Assembly: GCA_946497145.1 (NCBI GenBank)
Contig: CAMMJA010000001.1
Span: forward strand, 85,334 to 140,126
Direction: 5' to 3'
Length of the DNA: 54,793 bases
Source of the DNA: an uncultured Mycoplasmatota bacterium
Lineage (GTDB): Bacteria; Bacillota_I; Bacilli_A; RF39; UBA660
This document shows, one piece after another, positions 52,093 through 54,793 of this stretch (positions within the stretch are counted from its first letter, which is position 1; the number at the start of each line of letters is the position of its first letter). Below the pieces are notes generated by a model that had not been told where the DNA came from, did no database searches, and saw nothing but the letters and a program-made list of their open reading frames with translations. A program made the translations under genes and the position numbers.

Positions 52093-52353
52093 ATGAACGA
52101 AACAAAAAAACGTGAATTTGTTGGACGTGTAGTAAGCAGTGCCAATAATAAGACCATTACGGTTTTGGTAGAAACTTACAAAGAGCATCCAAAATATAGA
52201 AAAAGAGTAAAATATTCTAAAAAATATACTGCTCACGATGAAACAAACAAGGCCAAAGTTGGCGATACTGTTCGTATTGTAGAAACAAAGCCGATATCTA
52301 AAACCAAACGTTTCTATTTAAAAGAAATAGTAAAAGAAGCAGTTATTTTATAG
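52093..52353 (+). CDS. rpsQ: Ribosomal protein S17
   Basis: 86-aa OB-fold 30S protein: [19 protein letters not shown] and [24 protein letters not shown] precedes the ATG. Confidence 0.97.
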   Translation: MNETKKREFVGRVVSSANNKTITVLVETYKEHPKYRKRVKYSKKYTAHDETNKAKVGDTVRIVETKPISKTKRFYLKEIVKEAVIL

Positions 52354-52379
52354 AGCTTAGGTGAAGGAGGAATTAGTTT

Positions 52380-52748
52380 ATGTTACAACAGGAAAGCCGG
52401 TTAAAAGTTGCAGACAATTCTGGTGCACGTGAATTATTGGTGATTCGTGTATTAGGTGGAAGCAAAGTAAAAACAGGTAATATTGGTGACATAGTTGTTG
52501 GTACAGTGAAAAATGCCACACCTAATGGAACTGTAAAAAAAGGAAAAGTTGTAAAGGCAGTTATCGTCAGAAGTAAATTTGGTGTTCGCCGCGACGATGG
52601 AAGTTACATCAAATTTGATGACAATGCTTGTGTAATCATTAAAGATGATAAGAGTCCAGTTGGAACTCGTATCTTTGGACCAGTAGCTCGTGAAATTCGT
52701 GATGCAGGTTATATGAAAATCGTGTCATTAGCGAAAGAAGTGCTATAA
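52380..52748 (+). CDS. rplN: Ribosomal protein L14
   Basis: 122-aa 50S subunit-interface protein: [20 protein letters not shown] and the C-terminal [27 protein letters not shown] precedes the ATG. Confidence 0.98.
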   Translation: MLQQESRLKVADNSGARELLVIRVLGGSKVKTGNIGDIVVGTVKNATPNGTVKKGKVVKAVIVRSKFGVRRDDGSYIKFDDNACVIIKDDKSPVGTRIFGPVAREIRDAGYMKIVSLAKEVL

Positions 52749-52759
52749 AGGAGGATATT

Positions 52760-53071
52760 ATGAACTTTAAAGTAGGAGATAAAGTCGTAGTGATCTCTGG
52801 TTCTAGTAGAGGAAAAGAAGGAAAAATCATCAAAACATTGAAAGATGAAAATAAAGTAATCGTCGAAGGAGTAAATCTTGTGAAAAAACACAAGAAAGGA
52901 AACGGAAACGAGACGGGTGGAATTCTAGAAATTGAAGCACCTATTCATGCTTCTAATGTAATGATCGTAGATCCAAAGACAAAAAAGAGAACTAGAATTG
53001 GACATGCAATCGACGAAAAGACAAATAAAAAAATAAGAGTTACAAAAAAATCAAACGAGAAGCTTGATTAA
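52760..53071 (+). CDS. rplX: Ribosomal protein L24
   Basis: 103-aa KOW-fold assembly initiator of 50[21 protein letters not shown] and [17 protein letters not shown] precedes the ATG. Confidence 0.97.
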   Translation: MNFKVGDKVVVISGSSRGKEGKIIKTLKDENKVIVEGVNLVKKHKKGNGNETGGILEIEAPIHASNVMIVDPKTKKRTRIGHAIDEKTNKKIRVTKKSNEKLD

Positions 53072-53088
53072 TTGGAAGGAGGGTATAT

Positions 53089-53628
53089 ATGAACCGCCTA
53101 AAAGAAAAATACTTAAATGAAGTTGTTCCAAGTTTAAAAGAAAAACATAATTATAAGACGATTATGGAAGTGCCAAAATTAGAAAAAATCGTAGTGAATA
53201 TGGGGGTAGGAGATGCTACCACTAACTCTAAATTATTAGATGCTGCGATCAATGATCTAACCGTGATCACTGGTCAAAAACCAGTTGTTACCAAAGCAAA
53301 GAAATCCATTGCTGGCTTTAAAGTAAGAGAAGGACAATCTATTGGTTGTAAAGTAACCCTACGTGGAGAAAATATGTATAACTTTATGGATAAGTTAGTA
53401 TCGATTGGACTTCCACGTGTACGTGATTTCCATGGGGTAAGTCCAAAAGCGTTCGATGGACGTGGAAACTATACGTTAGGAATCAAAGAACAATTGATTT
53501 TCTCTGAAATTGAATACGATAATGTATTAAAAGTACGTGGTATGGACATTGTTTTTGTAACCACTGCCAAATCTAACGAAGAAGCATACGATTTATTAAG
53601 TGGACTTGGAATTCCTTTTAGAAAGTAA
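53089..53628 (+). CDS. rplE: Ribosomal protein L5
   Basis: 179-aa 5S-rRNA-binding protein of the central protuberance: [19 protein letters not shown] and [28 protein letters not shown] precedes the ATG. Confidence 0.98.
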   Translation: MNRLKEKYLNEVVPSLKEKHNYKTIMEVPKLEKIVVNMGVGDATTNSKLLDAAINDLTVITGQKPVVTKAKKSIAGFKVREGQSIGCKVTLRGENMYNFMDKLVSIGLPRVRDFHGVSPKAFDGRGNYTLGIKEQLIFSEIEYDNVLKVRGMDIVFVTTAKSNEEAYDLLSGLGIPFRK

Positions 53629-53641
53629 TTGGAGGGTAAAC

Positions 53642-53827
53642 ATGGCAAAAAAAAGTATGATAGTAAAAGCTAATAGAAAGCCAAAATTCAAAGTACGTGA
53701 ATATACACGTTGTCAGCGTTGCGGACGTCCTCATGCAGTAATGAGTAAGTTTGGAATCTGCCGTATTTGCTTTCGTGAATTAGCATACAAAGGACAAATA
53801 CCAGGTGTTAAAAAATCAAGCTGGTAA
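53642..53827 (+). CDS. rpsN: Ribosomal protein S14, zinc type
   Basis: 61-aa type Z S14 with a complete zinc ribbon, [10 protein letters not shown] then CRICFRELA, ending [11 protein letters not shown]. The ATG at 53642 after GGAGGG is chosen; the track start at 53600 lies inside rplE. Confidence 0.97.
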   Translation: MAKKSMIVKANRKPKFKVREYTRCQRCGRPHAVMSKFGICRICFRELAYKGQIPGVKKSSW

Positions 53828-53848
53828 TTTGGAAAGGAGGAATTTAAT

Positions 53849-54250
53849 ATGGCTGTAGTAACTGATACAATAGCAGATATGTTAACACGAATTCGTAATG
53901 CCAATCAAATGCGCTATAACGAAGTAAGTGTACCTGCTTCTAATTTAAAACTTGAACTTGCAAGAATTTTAAAAGAAGAAGGATTTATCAAAGATTATAA
54001 AGTGTTAAAAGACGATGTACAAGGTACGATAGTCTTAACATTAAAGTATGGACAGAACAAAGAAAGAGTAATCACTGGATTAAAGAGAATTTCAAAACCA
54101 GGACTTAGAGTTTATGCGAAAAATGATGAAATACCAAAAGTGTTAAATGGATTAGGAATTGCCATTATTTCTACATCAAAAGGTATTATGACAGATAAGG
54201 AAGCAAGAAAACTTAATGTAGGTGGAGAAGTTTTAGCTTATATTTGGTAA
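53849..54250 (+). CDS. rpsH: Ribosomal protein S8
   Basis: 133-aa 30S platform protein: [18 protein letters not shown] and the C-terminal signature [27 protein letters not shown] precedes the ATG. Confidence 0.98.
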   Translation: MAVVTDTIADMLTRIRNANQMRYNEVSVPASNLKLELARILKEEGFIKDYKVLKDDVQGTIVLTLKYGQNKERVITGLKRISKPGLRVYAKNDEIPKVLNGLGIAIISTSKGIMTDKEARKLNVGGEVLAYIW

Positions 54251-54276
54251 AAAATAGAATATAAGGAGGTGTCAAT

Positions 54277-54793
54277 ATGAGCCGTATCGGAAATAGAAAA
54301 ATTATTGTACCAGAAGGTGTTACGGTTAGTGTATCAGATAATACCATTACGGTAACAGGACCAAAGGGTACATTAACTACACATTCAGCAAAAGATATTA
54401 CGCTTACACAACAAGATAATGTTATTACGATTGAAAGAGCGAATGATTCCATTAAGACAAGATCAATGCATGGAACAGTTAATGCTAACGTGCAAAACAT
54501 GATTCTTGGAGTAACCAAAGGATTTGAAAAGGGTTTGGAAATCATTGGTGTCGGTTATCGTTTTAACGTAAAAGGAAACCAATTAGTAATCAATGCTGGA
54601 TATTCTCATCCAGTAGAAATCGATATTCCAACAGGAATCGAAGTAGTTGCCAACGGCAATACCGAAATTACTGTAAAGGGAATCGATAAAATATTAGTAG
54701 GAGAATTTGCTGCTAATATTCGGAAAGAGAGAAAACCAGAACCATATAAAGGTAAAGGAATTCGTTATAAAGACGAACATGTTCGGCGTAAAG
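54277..54793 (+). CDS. rplF: Ribosomal protein L6 (cut by the window end)
   Basis: 172 codons of the roughly 178-aa protein are present: MSRIGNRKIIVPEGVTV at the start and FAANIRKERKPEPYKGKGIR near the end. It is missing from the ORF track because it has no stop in the window. AAGGAGGTG precedes the ATG. Confidence 0.97.
   Translation, partial: MSRIGNRKIIVPEGVTVSVSDNTITVTGPKGTLTTHSAKDITLTQQDNVITIERANDSIKTRSMHGTVNANVQNMILGVTKGFEKGLEIIGVGYRFNVKGNQLVINAGYSHPVEIDIPTGIEVVANGNTEITVKGIDKILVGEFAANIRKERKPEPYKGKGIRYKDEHVRRK

Noticed and set aside
1-54793. CRISPR arrays, tRNA or rRNA genes, complete insertion sequences
   Set aside because: No regular repeat-spacer pattern, cloverleaf-like sequence, rRNA motif or intact transposase was seen in reading the window; a dedicated tRNA scan was not possible.

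Overview
The window is a 54.8-kb chromosomal segment of a low-GC, endospore-forming member of the Firmicutes. It has spo0A, a SpoIIQ-like end, whiA, an AgrBD/AgrCA quorum-sensing locus and the standard Bacillus-type gene order. TGA is used as a stop and prfB keeps its programmed frameshift, so the genetic code is the standard bacterial one and this is not a Mycoplasma. Dockerin and cohesin-like surface proteins suggest an uncultured gut Bacilli/Clostridia-type lineage; that placement is inference.

Layout: (1) 1-2.5 kb, SpoIIQ-like C-terminus, Mbl/MreB and TagO (cell shape, wall teichoic acid). (2) 2.5-5.4 kb, an agr locus: LytTR regulator and GHKL kinase on the plus strand converge on agrD and agrB on the minus strand. 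The 39-aa agrD is absent from the supplied ORF track. (3) 5.6-9.0 kb, cold-shock protein, ribosome hibernation factor, SecA. (4) 9.0-12.7 kb, an accessory pocket between secA and prfB: integrase remnant, RhuM-like DNA-binding protein with an overlapping Doc/Fic toxin, a decayed RhuM copy, a lipoprotein gene with an in-frame stop, and a GDPD-like protein without catalytic residues. (5) 12.7-26.8 kb, prfB, two YitT transporters, ftsE-ftsX with a PcsB/CwlO-like hydrolase, uvrB, a radical SAM/SPASM protein, uvrA, yvlD, lgt, trxB. (6) 26.8-29 kb, a dockerin-containing surface protein where rapZ often lies. (7) 29-45.8 kb, yvcK, whiA, clpP, a TGS-nucleoside kinase fusion, then lower glycolysis (gapA, pgk, tpiA, gpmI) interleaved with a YbhN-type protein, a GT4 glycosyltransferase, spo0A and an AAA ATPase; then a cohesin/dockerin surface protein and a GH18 glycosidase. 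(8) 45.8-54.8 kb, a Y-family polymerase and the S10-spc ribosomal operon from rpsJ to a truncated rplF.

The backbone follows the order known from Bacillus subtilis (mbl/tagO, hpf-secA-prfB, ftsEX, uvrBA-lgt-trxB-yvcK-whiA-clpP, gapA-pgk-tpi-pgm). The novelty is at the break points. The most notable items are the agr locus with an unusual two-cysteine signal peptide, the RhuM-like/Doc pair with a 26-bp palindrome inside the first gene, and two surface proteins carrying dockerin modules, one of which also has a cohesin-like domain and a VPDTA sorting-type tail. Sequences matching Spo0A-binding sites flank spo0A and overlap the promoter of the ATPase gene behind it.

No rRNA, tRNA, CRISPR array or intact insertion sequence was recognised.
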